From Clostridiales bacterium (GTDB lineage: Bacteria; Bacillota; Clostridia; Christensenellales; Aristaeellaceae), in the NCBI GenBank assembly GCA_004557125.1, contig SFET01000056.1:1-16152 (forward strand): DNA of 16,152 bases. Direction: 5' to 3'. The notes below the pieces were generated by a model. The model made no database searches. It saw only the letters and a list, made by a program, of their open reading frames with translations, and had not been told where the DNA came from. Position numbers and translations under genes: made by a program. Of the stretch, positions 1-6,294 are shown piece by piece (position 1 is the first letter of the stretch; every line of letters begins with the position of its first letter).

Positions 1-627
1 GCTGTGCGGATGTACGACGATGTGCGCGCCTATCCGGGCGATGTGCACATCATCATCTCCGGCACAGCCGCTTCTGCTGCCACCGTGCTGGCGACGGCGG
101 CGGACAGGCTGGAGATGACGCCCGGCTCCATGTGGATGATCCACGATCCCAGCGTCTTTGCATGCGGCAATGAGCGCGACCTGATGGATGCCATCGAGCA
201 GCTCCGGGCGTGCAAGGAGAGCATTTTGAATGTCTACTGCCGCCGCTGTCGCAGGAGCCGCGACGACGTGTCCGCCATGATGTCCAAGACCACGTGGATG
301 GATTCCCATCAGGCCTGCGCAGACGGCTTCGTGGACGGCATCGTCGACGTGGGGAGCGGCGTCATCGACGCAGCGGCAGACCGCACGGTCGTGCTGAAGG
401 ATGCTGAAGCTCGGGTGAAGATGTGGTTCGACCGATCCCGGGCAAGGCTGGAGCGACACGACAAAAGCGCCGGTGCGCTTGCTGCCGTTGCCGCTGCGCC
501 CGAGGATGCATCCGAAGCACCTGCGACCGAAGTCATCCCCGAGGAACCTGTTGTCCAGCCGGTTGATCCCGGCGTACCCGTTGCACAGCTCCATAAACGA
601 CTGGAGCTGATCAAATCCCGACATTAA
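1..627 (+). CDS. ClpP-like head maturation protease (5' partial)
   Basis: This is the C-terminal part of a ClpP-type serine protease, the enzyme that many HK97-like phages use to cleave scaffold or capsid N-termini inside the prohead. The reading frame is open from base 1, so the true start lies upstream. The segment GTAASAATVLATAAD (window residues 21-35) carries the nucleophile serine in the family's G-x-A-A-S-A-A setting (codon 73-75). The segment MIHDPS carries the expected histidine (codon 142-144). A D-G-F-V-D-G-I stretch near codon 109 matches the 'GLaDeI' region of the family. After about residue 160 the protein becomes an Ala/Pro/Glu-rich, probably disordered tail. It ends 16 bases before the capsid gene, as expected for protease then capsid. 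The family call is firm; the cleaved substrate is inferred from the neighbour. Confidence 0.9.
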   Translation, partial: AVRMYDDVRAYPGDVHIIISGTAASAATVLATAADRLEMTPGSMWMIHDPSVFACGNERDLMDAIEQLRACKESILNVYCRRCRRSRDDVSAMMSKTTWMDSHQACADGFVDGIVDVGSGVIDAAADRTVVLKDAEARVKMWFDRSRARLERHDKSAGALAAVAAAPEDASEAPATEVIPEEPVVQPVDPGVPVAQLHKRLELIKSRH

Positions 628-643
628 AAGGAGGAATTTCTGT

Positions 644-1843
644 ATGAGTAAGATTGCTGAAATGAGACAGAAGCGCGGCGAGCTGTGGGACAGGGCGAAG
701 GCCTTTCTGAACGAGCACGCAGATGAAAACGGCATGATGTCTGCCGAGGATACTGCCACCTACGAGCGCATGGAACAGGAACTCGACAATTTTGGCGCGG
801 CCATCGACCGTCAGGAGCGCGTAGATCGCCTGGAGCGTGAGCTGAACGCCCCCACCAGCGAGGCACTGACCTCCCGTCCCGAGAAGAACGTTCCGGGCAA
901 GCAGGGCCGCGCGTCCGACGAGTACCGGGATGCATTCTGGAGGATGGTGCGCGACCGCAGTGCCAGCTACACCGTCTACAATGCGCTTCAGATCGGCACC
1001 GACAGCGAGGGCGGCTACCTCTGCCCGGACGAATACGAGCACACGCTGATCCAGGCGCTGGAGGAAGAGAACAAGCTGCGCTCCCTGTGCAAGGTGATCC
1101 GCACTTCCTCCGGTGACCGCAAGATCCCGCTGGTCGCCTCCCACGGTACTGCCAGCTGGGTCGATGAGGAGGGCGTCATCCCCGAGAGCGACGACAGCTT
1201 CGGCCAGATCACCCTTGGCGCGCACAAGGTGGCCTCCATCATCAAGGTCTCCGATGAGCTGCTGCAGGACAGTGTGTTCGATGTGGAGAGCTACATCGCC
1301 ACCGAATTTGCCCGCCGCGTGGGCGATGCCGAGGAAGCCGCCTTCATTACCGGCGACGGTGCAGGCAAGCCCATCGGCATGCTGCACGAAAGCAACGGCG
1401 CAGCCACCGGCGTGACCGCCGCCAGCGCCACCGCAATCACTGCCGACGAGCTGATCGATCTCGTCTACTCCCTGAAGGCTCCCTACCGCAAGCGTGCCAT
1501 CTTCCTGTTCAACGACCAGACCATCAAGGCCATCCGCAAGCTGAAGGACGGCAACGGCCAGTTCCTCTGGCAGCCCGGCCTGCAGATGGGTCAGCCCAAC
1601 ACCCTGCTGGGCTACCGCTACGAGACCTCCACGCACATGCCGGTGATCGGCGCAAGCGCAAAGCCCATTCTGTTCGGCGACCTGTCCAGCTACTGGATCG
1701 CCGACCGCGAGGGCCGTTCAATCAAGCGCCTGAACGAGCTGTATGCCACCACCGGTCAGGTGGGCTTCCGCGTGACCCAGCGCCTGGATGGTCGACTGGT
1801 GCAGCAGGAGGGCATGAAGTGCCTGACCATGAAGACCGCCTGA
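644..1843 (+). CDS. Major capsid protein, HK97 fold
   Basis: The main shell protein of the phage head, 399 residues, of the HK97 (phage_capsid) family. Residues 1 to about 75 are charged and helical with heptad-like spacing, which is the usual delta (scaffold) domain removed by the prohead protease. After a basic linker at about residues 78-90 the mature shell domain starts. The segment QIGTDSEGGYLCPDE (about residues 116-130) is the hallmark 'T-x-x-x-G-G-Y-L-v-P' region at the start of the folded domain. The start is set by a perfect AAGGAGG at 628-634, 9 bases before ATG 644. The frame is intact over the full usual family length. Its place directly after the protease gene supports the assignment. 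Exact cleavage site not determined. Confidence 0.95.
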   Translation: MSKIAEMRQKRGELWDRAKAFLNEHADENGMMSAEDTATYERMEQELDNFGAAIDRQERVDRLERELNAPTSEALTSRPEKNVPGKQGRASDEYRDAFWRMVRDRSASYTVYNALQIGTDSEGGYLCPDEYEHTLIQALEEENKLRSLCKVIRTSSGDRKIPLVASHGTASWVDEEGVIPESDDSFGQITLGAHKVASIIKVSDELLQDSVFDVESYIATEFARRVGDAEEAAFITGDGAGKPIGMLHESNGAATGVTAASATAITADELIDLVYSLKAPYRKRAIFLFNDQTIKAIRKLKDGNGQFLWQPGLQMGQPNTLLGYRYETSTHMPVIGASAKPILFGDLSSYWIADREGRSIKRLNELYATTGQVGFRVTQRLDGRLVQQEGMKCLTMKTA

Positions 1844-1858
1844 TGAGGAGGAGAGTAC

Positions 1859-2104
1859 ATGGGAAGTACCGCAAGGAACTATCATGCGCACGGCGGCAAC
1901 GAGTGGATCGTAGGCGGCAAGCTGACGTTTCTGCCCGGAGCCGTAGTCGAGGGCGCGGAGGGACTGTTCGACTTGCCCAGTGGCGGCGCGCAGCCTTTGC
2001 CCTGTGTGGCCGACAGCGAAGCCACCACGGTTGCCGCGCTCCGCGAGGATTACAACCGCCTGCTGGCCGCACTGCGGGAGGCCGGCTTCATGGCCAGCGA
2101 GTGA
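1859..2104 (+). CDS. Small head-fibre-like protein
   Basis: An 81-residue protein that resembles the small head fibre proteins of Firmicutes phages (Pfam Phage_fiber_2 type). The N-terminal half has the recognisable pattern of an HGG motif followed by W-I-V-G-G-K-L-T-F, then G-A-V-V-E-G (residues 10-32), likely a short beta structure. The C-terminal half, TTVAALREDYNRLLAALREA, is an amphipathic helix of the kind that trimerises. It starts at ATG 1859 behind TGAGGAGGAGAG (1841-1854) and follows the capsid gene by 15 bases, where such decoration or fibre proteins are usually coded. Proposed role: decoration of the capsid surface. The similarity is from memory of the family pattern, so function is moderately supported. 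Confidence 0.65.
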   Translation: MGSTARNYHAHGGNEWIVGGKLTFLPGAVVEGAEGLFDLPSGGAQPLPCVADSEATTVAALREDYNRLLAALREAGFMASE

Positions 2105-2115
2105 GGTGAGCCGCT

Positions 2116-2400
2116 GTGGTCGTCACCGTCGATGAGGTGAAAACCCATCTGCGCATCCAGCAGGACGAGGAGGACGGCTACATTGACGGACTGATCGCAC
2201 AGGCACAGGCAGCTGCAGAGGATTTCTGCCGCGTGCAGTTCTCCGAACCAGCCCCCGAGCCTGTGCGTCTGGCCGTTCTGCTCATGGTCAGCCACTACTA
2301 CGAAAACCGGGACAATCCGGACAAGCAGGTGTATGTGACCATGCGCATCGCCTTTGAGAACCTGCTCTATCCGTACCGCGATCCCACGAAAATGTTTTAG
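2116..2400 (+). CDS. Head-tail connector protein (HK97 gp6-like)
   Basis: A 94-residue protein of the Phage_connect_1 / gp6 type, which forms the ring attached below the portal. The layout is the family's: a short opening V-T-V-D-E-V-K-T-H-L-R-I, then D-D/E-x-x-I-D-x-L-I-x-x-A-Q-A-A-A-E-D-F, a central alpha helix, and a C-terminal helix containing A-V-L-L-M-V-S-H-Y-Y-E-N-R. This resembles the usual 'alL.lvahwYeNRe' signature, and the protein ends with the typical F-E-N-L-L-Y-P-Y-R. The start is GTG at 2116, chosen because GAGGTGAG (2103-2110) is correctly spaced and no in-frame ATG fits the family N-terminus. It lies 11 bases after the head-fibre gene. Confidence 0.87.
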   Translation: MVVTVDEVKTHLRIQQDEEDGYIDGLIAQAQAAAEDFCRVQFSEPAPEPVRLAVLLMVSHYYENRDNPDKQVYVTMRIAFENLLYPYRDPTKMF

Positions 2401-2411
2401 GGGGTGATGCC

Positions 2412-2771
2412 GTGCGAGGTTATAAGAACTTTGAAAGCAATCCGCATCCCGGAAGCCTCCGGCATCTGGTGGAAATCGGATATACGGAAAACACCGTCAA
2501 TGAAAACGGCTACCCGGAGCCGACGGACGTGGTGATCTGCAAGGTCTGGTCAGCTGTTACCGACGCGGGCAACCAGCACTACCGCTCCGCTGACGTAATG
2601 AATACCGAGGCGGTCATCAACTTCACCATCCGATACAGGGAGGACATACAGCCCGGCATGTGGGTGCGCTTCCGGGATAAGAAGTGGCTTATCTCCACGC
2701 TGGGCGAGTATGGCTTCCGGGGAGATTATCTGGGTCTGAAGGCGTCCCTGTCTGAAGGGGTGAGCGGATGA
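2412..2771 (+). CDS. Head-tail adaptor / head closure protein
   Basis: A 119-residue protein of the Phage_H_T_join family (SPP1 gp16 / HK97 gp7-like), the stopper that closes the connector after DNA packaging and docks the tail. Visible family features are an N-terminal G-S-L-R-H-L-V-E-I strand, a central W-S-A-V-T-D-A-G-N-Q-H-Y-R-S segment, the strand I-N-F-T-I-R-Y-R-E-D-I-Q-P-G-M-W-V-R-F, and K-K-W-L-I-S-T-L near the end. These match the family's 'eW A.v....g.E.....', 'f.iRyr.di...m.i.y....y.I..i' pattern. The start is GTG 2412 preceded by TAGGGGTGA (2398-2406); the ATG at 2407 is out of frame. The stop codon of the connector gene lies 11 bases upstream. Confidence 0.87.
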   Translation: MRGYKNFESNPHPGSLRHLVEIGYTENTVNENGYPEPTDVVICKVWSAVTDAGNQHYRSADVMNTEAVINFTIRYREDIQPGMWVRFRDKKWLISTLGEYGFRGDYLGLKASLSEGVSG

Positions 2772-2796
2772 TCGATACGAAGGGCGGTGAGAGCGG

Positions 2797-3165
2797 ATGA
2801 GGCAGGTACAACAGGCGCTGCAGAATGTCGGTATTCCCGTCATGGCAGGCGTGTGGCGGGCCACGTCGCCCAATCAGAATCCGCCCGTGCAGTATATCGT
2901 CTACTCCAGCACCACGACCGAGGATGCACACCAGGACGATGGTGTCGTGTCGTTCCGAACCTACGTCTATCTGAACCTCTGGAGCGACGTCGACCCGACC
3001 GAGGCCGCGAACCAGATCCGCAACGCAATGTATGCTGCTGGGTTTTCCATGGTGGAGGAATCCGACAAGGGCTACAACCAGCCCGCCTACGACGCCGCGA
3101 CACACCAGTACACGGTGCAGTGGACGTGGTGTCTGTACGAGGAGGCGACGGCGGATGCCCCTTGA
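2797..3165 (+). CDS. Tail completion / tail terminator-like protein
   Basis: A 122-residue protein that looks like the phage tail completion group (SPP1 gp17-like, DUF806/DUF3168-type), which caps the tail tube at the head-proximal end. Recognisable pieces are the opening helix followed by G-I-P-V, the P-P-V-Q-Y-I-V-Y-S-S strand, a Y-V-Y-L-N-L-W-S-D-V-D-P-T strand-turn, an A-A-N-Q-I-R-N-A-M helix and a closing Q-Y-T-V-Q-W-T-W strand. The start is ATG 2797 behind GGGCGGTGAGAG (2782-2793). Its 3' end overlaps the next gene by 11 bases, so the two are translationally coupled. The usual order would put the gp10-like gene first, and here it comes second. The family call rests on pattern and context only. 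Confidence 0.68.
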   Translation: MRQVQQALQNVGIPVMAGVWRATSPNQNPPVQYIVYSSTTTEDAHQDDGVVSFRTYVYLNLWSDVDPTEAANQIRNAMYAAGFSMVEESDKGYNQPAYDAATHQYTVQWTWCLYEEATADAP

Positions 3166-3583
3166 TGTGAACGGCTTTGACGAGCTCATGACCGACATCG
3201 CAGGCATGGCCAACAAAATGGACGCGGACGGCGCGGGCGCTCCGGTGGCGAAGCGCATTCTGGAGGCCGCTGCCGTGCCCATCCATGAACAGATGCAGGC
3301 CAACGCCTCCCACGACCCGCAGATTCTCTCCGGCGATCTCCACGCCGCACTGCAAATCGGCAAGGTGAAGCGCAGCTCCAAAAGGGGTCGCCACATCACC
3401 ATCGGTGTGCACCGAAAGGACTGGAACAACGAGGACTATTATCCCGCGTATGTGGAGTATGGCCACGGCGGCCCCGGGCCTGCTCCAGCGCATCCCTACA
3501 TCCGTCCCGCCTACGACACCCGTCAGGATGAGGCCTATGAGATCATCCGCGACGGGCTGCGGGACGCAATTGATCAAATGTAA
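3155..3583 (+). CDS. HK97 gp10-like head-tail joining protein
   Basis: A 142-residue protein of the HK97-gp10_like family, found at the head-tail junction of many siphoviruses. The diagnostic part is the C-terminal half: Y-Y-P-A-Y-V-E-Y-G-H, a Gly/Pro-rich loop, then A-H-P-Y-I-R-P-A-Y followed by a long terminal helix. This is the family's 'yp.yvEyGT....A.PFlrPA.e' motif. The frame is open from 3032, but the start is placed at ATG 3155 because GAGGAGG at 3139-3145 sits 9 bases upstream and the residues before it are an Arg-rich out-of-family run. The gene overlaps the previous one by 11 bases and ends 15 bases before the major tail gene. Confidence 0.85.
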   Translation: MPLDVNGFDELMTDIAGMANKMDADGAGAPVAKRILEAAAVPIHEQMQANASHDPQILSGDLHAALQIGKVKRSSKRGRHITIGVHRKDWNNEDYYPAYVEYGHGGPGPAPAHPYIRPAYDTRQDEAYEIIRDGLRDAIDQM

Positions 3584-3598
3584 GAGGAGGTAACAATC

Positions 3599-4210
3599 AT
3601 GACAGGAACCATTGCTGCATCGCCCAAGGTGGCATCCACCGTGGGTCTCAAGGACGTGGTCATCGCAGAACTGACGGAGGATACCGAGGCGACGCTGACC
3701 TACGGCGATCTGCAGAAGCTCGCCGGAGCCATTGAAGCCAGCATCACCCCGGACAACGCCGATCCGGATGTCCAGTATTACGACGACATCGAGGGCGACG
3801 TGCTCTATCCCGATCCCGAGCTGTCCTTCAAGACGAAGATGGCCGACATTCCCCTGATGATCCAGGAAAAGATCTTCGGCAATAAGATCGACGACAACGG
3901 CGTGCTCGTCCGCACCGCACAGGACAAGCCGCCCTATTACGCAGTCGGCTTCCGAAGCGAGAAGTCCGACAAGACCTACCGCTATGTGTGGCTGTACAAG
4001 GTGCGCGCCAAGCCGGTCACCGAGAACTATGCCACCAAGGAGGGTAAGACCGTCACCCGCCAGACCGGTGAGGTCGAGTGGACTGCAATCAAGCGCACCC
4101 ACGACGGTCGCTATCAGGCGGTGGCGGACGAGGGTCAGAACGGCTTTACGGCTGAAAAGGCCACAACCTTCCTGCAGTCCGTGTACGAACCGAGCTTCAC
4201 TGCGGCCTGA
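3599..4210 (+). CDS. Major tail (tube) protein, phi13-type
   Basis: The tube subunit of the long flexible tail, 203 residues, close to the usual length for the phi13 / Phage_TTP_1 group. Typical features are an N-terminal V-G-L-K-D-V-V-I-A-E-L strand, a T-Y-G-D-L-Q-K-L-A-G-A-I-E-A region, the Y-Y-D-D-I-E-G-D segment ('...y.dd....'), a P-Y-Y-A-V-G-F-R-S strand and a Y-R-Y-V-W-L-Y-K-V-R strand, ending in a T-F-L-Q-S-V-Y-E-P tail. The start is ATG 3599 behind AGAGGAGG (3583-3590). It is the last gene before a hairpin terminator at 4221-4255, which fits a need for more tube protein than tail-tip protein. Confidence 0.88.
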   Translation: MTGTIAASPKVASTVGLKDVVIAELTEDTEATLTYGDLQKLAGAIEASITPDNADPDVQYYDDIEGDVLYPDPELSFKTKMADIPLMIQEKIFGNKIDDNGVLVRTAQDKPPYYAVGFRSEKSDKTYRYVWLYKVRAKPVTENYATKEGKTVTRQTGEVEWTAIKRTHDGRYQAVADEGQNGFTAEKATTFLQSVYEPSFTAA

Positions 4211-4220
4211 TGACAAATCC

Positions 4221-4260
4221 GGCACACCTCATTCCTGGATGGTTTGAGGTGTGCCTTTCT
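4221..4260 (+). terminator. Hairpin terminator after the major tail gene
   Basis: The arms GGCACACCTCA (4221-4231) and TGAGGTGTGCC (4245-4255) form a perfect 11-bp stem around a 13-base loop, followed directly by TTTCT and then GTT. The stem is GC-rich and begins 10 bases after the tail gene stop. The loop is longer and the T-run weaker than in an ideal intrinsic terminator, so partial read-through into the next genes is likely. No good promoter is visible between the hairpin and the next gene, so those genes appear to depend on that read-through or on antitermination. Confidence 0.7.
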
Positions 4261-4276
4261 GTTGGGGGTGATTCCC

Positions 4277-4912
4277 ATGGCGCTTGAAGCGCTTCAGCGC
4301 AACGGTCATAATCTTGGACTGGGTACATTTGCATGCGAAGGTCTGTATGACACACCGAAGCTGGCGCCTGTTCATTTGACCAAGCGGCTGGACTGGATCA
4401 GTTTCAACCGCGCGGCTACACATAAACGGCGCAGTGAATATGGTGTTCATTTTTTCATTGATGACTATCTGTTTGAGCGCACATGGCACGACCCCAGACG
4501 CTATGCGCTGCTTCTTTCAGAATTTCAGGTGGTAATGACCCCGGATTTCAGCCTGTTCACCGATTATCCCCGGGCTGTGCAGATCTACAACCACTACCGA
4601 AAGCATCTGATCGGCGCTTACTGGCAGAGCATGGGCATGACAGTCATCCCTTCCGTCTGTTGGAGCGATCATGAGAGCTTTGATTGGTGCTTTGATGGTG
4701 AACCGGTCGGGGGCTGTGTCGCCGTATCCTCTGTGGGAACGCAGAAAAGCCCATCTGCGCGGTCACTGTTCATGGATGGCTACAATGAGATGCTCAGGAG
4801 ATTGCATCCTGAGAAAATTATCTTCTTCGGGGACGTTCCGTCCGGCTGTACAGGCAACATCGAACAGCATGCCCCCTATTATCAGGCGGTGCATGCCCGA
4901 AGGCGGTGCTGA
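4277..4912 (+). CDS. DUF4417 family protein
   Basis: A 211-residue protein matching DUF4417, a family of unknown function known from Firmicutes phages and their hosts. Family-like segments are F-I-D-D-Y-x-F-E-R-T-W near residue 60, the V-V-M-T-P-D-F-S-L strand near 85, I-P-S-V-C-W-S-D near 124, V-G-G-C-V-A-V-S-S-V-G-T near 144, and the closing G-Y-N-E-M-L-R-R-L then I-I-F-F-G-D-V-P (about 168-188). The fold suggests a nucleotide- or sugar-enzyme-like alternating alpha/beta core, but no catalytic residue is established. ATG 4277 is chosen over the in-frame ATG 4244 because the latter lies inside the terminator stem, while GGGGGTG (4264-4270) precedes 4277. Base use looks less GC-rich than in the structural genes, consistent with acquisition. 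The next gene starts 1 base after the stop. Confidence 0.75.
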   Translation: MALEALQRNGHNLGLGTFACEGLYDTPKLAPVHLTKRLDWISFNRAATHKRRSEYGVHFFIDDYLFERTWHDPRRYALLLSEFQVVMTPDFSLFTDYPRAVQIYNHYRKHLIGAYWQSMGMTVIPSVCWSDHESFDWCFDGEPVGGCVAVSSVGTQKSPSARSLFMDGYNEMLRRLHPEKIIFFGDVPSGCTGNIEQHAPYYQAVHARRRC

Positions 4913-4913
4913 A

Positions 4914-5708
4914 ATGGGCGGACGAGGAGGATCCAGTCACCGCGCAACGGCAGGTGGCAACGCTTTCATTCGCACCTTCCTTCAGAATGCCTACGGTGCA
5001 AATCACGCCAATGCCGTCCTTGCAATTCTCCAAACTGTACCGGGCAACATCCGTGCCATGTGGGAGGATTACGCAGCGCAGTTCAGAGCCACGGACATGC
5101 AGCGAAATGAGCGCGGCGCGTATTATTCGCCCAGCGATGACAGCGTGCATCTGCGTATCAACGCTGTTGCACGGGGCGATGCGATTTCAACTCCCTACAG
5201 TGTGCTGTTCCACGAATACGGTCACATGACCGATTATCTCATTGCCCGCAGGGAGGGCTATGGCTATACGGCCTATTCTGATTTGTTCCAGGGAATCGGT
5301 GCAGGCGGCAAGCCCATACTGCGCAGTGGCTCCTCCGGAGGTTTGCTGGGACGAACAGCGAAGGCTGAATTGGAGGGCCATCTGTCGCGGTTTCGCATGC
5401 AGAACCCCAACATGACGCGGGATCAGGCTGCGCATTCCCTCATCAATGAGGCGATGGGCAAATACAGCATGCTCGACCGCAGCGACATCTCGGATATGTT
5501 CGAGGGTGCGGGTATCGGCGTTGCCTTTCCGCTGGGTTCCGGCCATGGACTGAGCTACTGGAGCGGTCGCGGCAATAGCAAGGAGATCTTTGCGGAGATC
5601 ACATCCGCTGAAGCCGCACACCCCGGGTCACTCCGGGCGATCAAGGAGTATTTTCCCAAGACCTATCAGGTCTATCAGGACATGCTGAAAGCGAGGAGGA
5701 AACTATGA
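4914..5708 (+). CDS. Putative zinc metallopeptidase, phage accessory
   Basis: A 264-residue protein with the zinc-binding motif H-E-Y-G-H at residues 100-104, followed by M-T-D-Y. Further on, S-K-E-I-F-A-E-I (residues 222-229) offers E224 or E228 as the third ligand, making it gluzincin-like. Just before it, G-S-G-H-G-L-S-Y-W-S (208-217) resembles a conserved loop seen in zincin domains attached to phage minor head proteins or toxins; that parallel is from memory. The first residues are M-G-G-R-G-G-S-S, a flexible Gly-rich start. No signal peptide or membrane segment is visible. ATG 4914 lies 1 base after the DUF4417 stop, with a weak GAAGGCGG (4899-4906) upstream, so coupling is likely. The frame is open upstream, so a longer form cannot be excluded. 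Substrate unknown. Confidence 0.7.
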   Translation: MGGRGGSSHRATAGGNAFIRTFLQNAYGANHANAVLAILQTVPGNIRAMWEDYAAQFRATDMQRNERGAYYSPSDDSVHLRINAVARGDAISTPYSVLFHEYGHMTDYLIARREGYGYTAYSDLFQGIGAGGKPILRSGSSGGLLGRTAKAELEGHLSRFRMQNPNMTRDQAAHSLINEAMGKYSMLDRSDISDMFEGAGIGVAFPLGSGHGLSYWSGRGNSKEIFAEITSAEAAHPGSLRAIKEYFPKTYQVYQDMLKARRKL

Positions 5709-5890
5709 CGGATTTCGAGAGGGCCATGAATGCCTATTATGCGCATTTCAATGCACCGTATCCCTATGCGGTGGGTTATGGTTACAAGGGAGCTTCGGAT
5801 GAGGAGAACATCGCAATCATCCGAAATGCAATTGCCACGGACACACCTGTGACCTTTACTCCCGATTATCGGGATGATTTGGACTACTGA
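5705..5890 (+). CDS. Small conserved-type phage protein, unknown function
   Basis: A 61-residue acidic protein whose start overlaps the metallopeptidase stop (ATGA, 5705-5708), with GAGGAGG (5694-5700) just upstream. It opens with a helix (T-D-F-E-R-A-M-N-A-Y-Y-A-H-F), then an aromatic P-Y-P-Y-A-V-G-Y-G-Y-K stretch, a helix with E-E-N-I-A-I-I-R-N-A-I and an acidic D-Y-R-D-D-L-D-Y end. No known domain is recognised. The stop-start overlap with the putative metallopeptidase means they are made together and may act together, for instance as an inhibitor, partner or substrate. That is inference from coupling only. The good ribosome site and clean codon pattern support a real gene. Confidence 0.72.
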   Translation: MTDFERAMNAYYAHFNAPYPYAVGYGYKGASDEENIAIIRNAIATDTPVTFTPDYRDDLDY

Positions 5891-5904
5891 TCGGAGGACA
5901 GCAA

Positions 5905-6294
5905 ATGATTACCTGCACGTTGTACAATCAGAAATATTCCATTGACTTCGTCTCCGGCAGGGCGCTGCGGGAGATGGAGCCCGCCGCAAAGATGTACGGG
6001 CGCATCGTTGCCCTGTCCAACGCAGCACTCAAGGGCGAAACGTCTGCGGATGCCGGAGAACTTTCCATTGCCGATGCGATGGACGTGATGATCCGCTGGT
6101 TCTGCGTACTGTTCGGGAACCAGTTCACCCCGGACGATGTGCTGGATCACTATCCCGTGGATCGCCTGATGCACGACATTGCGCTGGCGCTCATGGCAGT
6201 GCAGACGCAGACCACCGGCATCCTGAATGAGTTCCCTACGAAGGCAGCGAAGACGGAGGCGACCCCGGAATCGGAGGAGATTCCTCAGTTCTGA
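5905..6294 (+). CDS. Tail assembly chaperone, upstream (gpG-like) frame
   Basis: A 129-residue protein in the position and size of the tail assembly chaperone that coats the tape measure protein before the tube polymerises on it. It starts with a short beta strand (I-T-C-T-L-Y-N-Q-K-Y-S-I-D-F), then R-A-L-R-E-M-E-P-A and an all-helical middle with I-R-W-F-C-V-L-F-G-N-Q-F-T and D-D-V-L-D, a pattern common to chaperones of Firmicutes siphoviruses. It ends in a charged, Ala/Glu-rich tail (T-K-A-A-K-T-E-A-T-P-E-S-E-E). ATG 5905 follows TCGGAGGACAG (5891-5901). A second open frame begins inside its 3' end in the -1 register, the usual sign of a gpG/gpGT pair. Confidence 0.82.
   Translation: MITCTLYNQKYSIDFVSGRALREMEPAAKMYGRIVALSNAALKGETSADAGELSIADAMDVMIRWFCVLFGNQFTPDDVLDHYPVDRLMHDIALALMAVQTQTTGILNEFPTKAAKTEATPESEEIPQF
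6231..6294 (+). promoter_or_regulatory. Candidate -1 programmed frameshift window
   Basis: The two chaperone frames overlap only between the -1 frame stop at 6228-6230 and the zero-frame stop at 6292-6294, so a -1 slip must occur here. The heptamer GTTCCCT (6231-6237; zero-frame codons TTC CCT) is the closest to the X-XXY-YYZ form: the A-site proline codon can re-pair perfectly in -1, and the P-site phenylalanine codon with one mismatch. A Shine-Dalgarno-like GGAGGAG lies at 6273-6279, downstream, so it would not be the usual stimulator. I see no strong pseudoknot. The existence of the shift is better supported than the exact site. Confidence 0.45.

Noticed and set aside
611..1636. 341-codon antisense frame over the capsid gene
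   Set aside because: A shadow of the capsid codon pattern, with no ribosome site or recognisable domain.
2840..4225. 461-codon antisense frame over connector and tail genes
   Set aside because: It runs opposite four well-supported genes, has no family features and no promoter or ribosome site.
4671..4913. Longer N-terminal form of the metallopeptidase starting at 4671
   Set aside because: It would overlap most of the end of the DUF4417 gene, and the residues there look out of frame. ATG 4914 with M-G-G-R-G-G-S-S is more natural. A DUF4417-metallopeptidase fusion split by a frameshift was considered, but there is no direct support.
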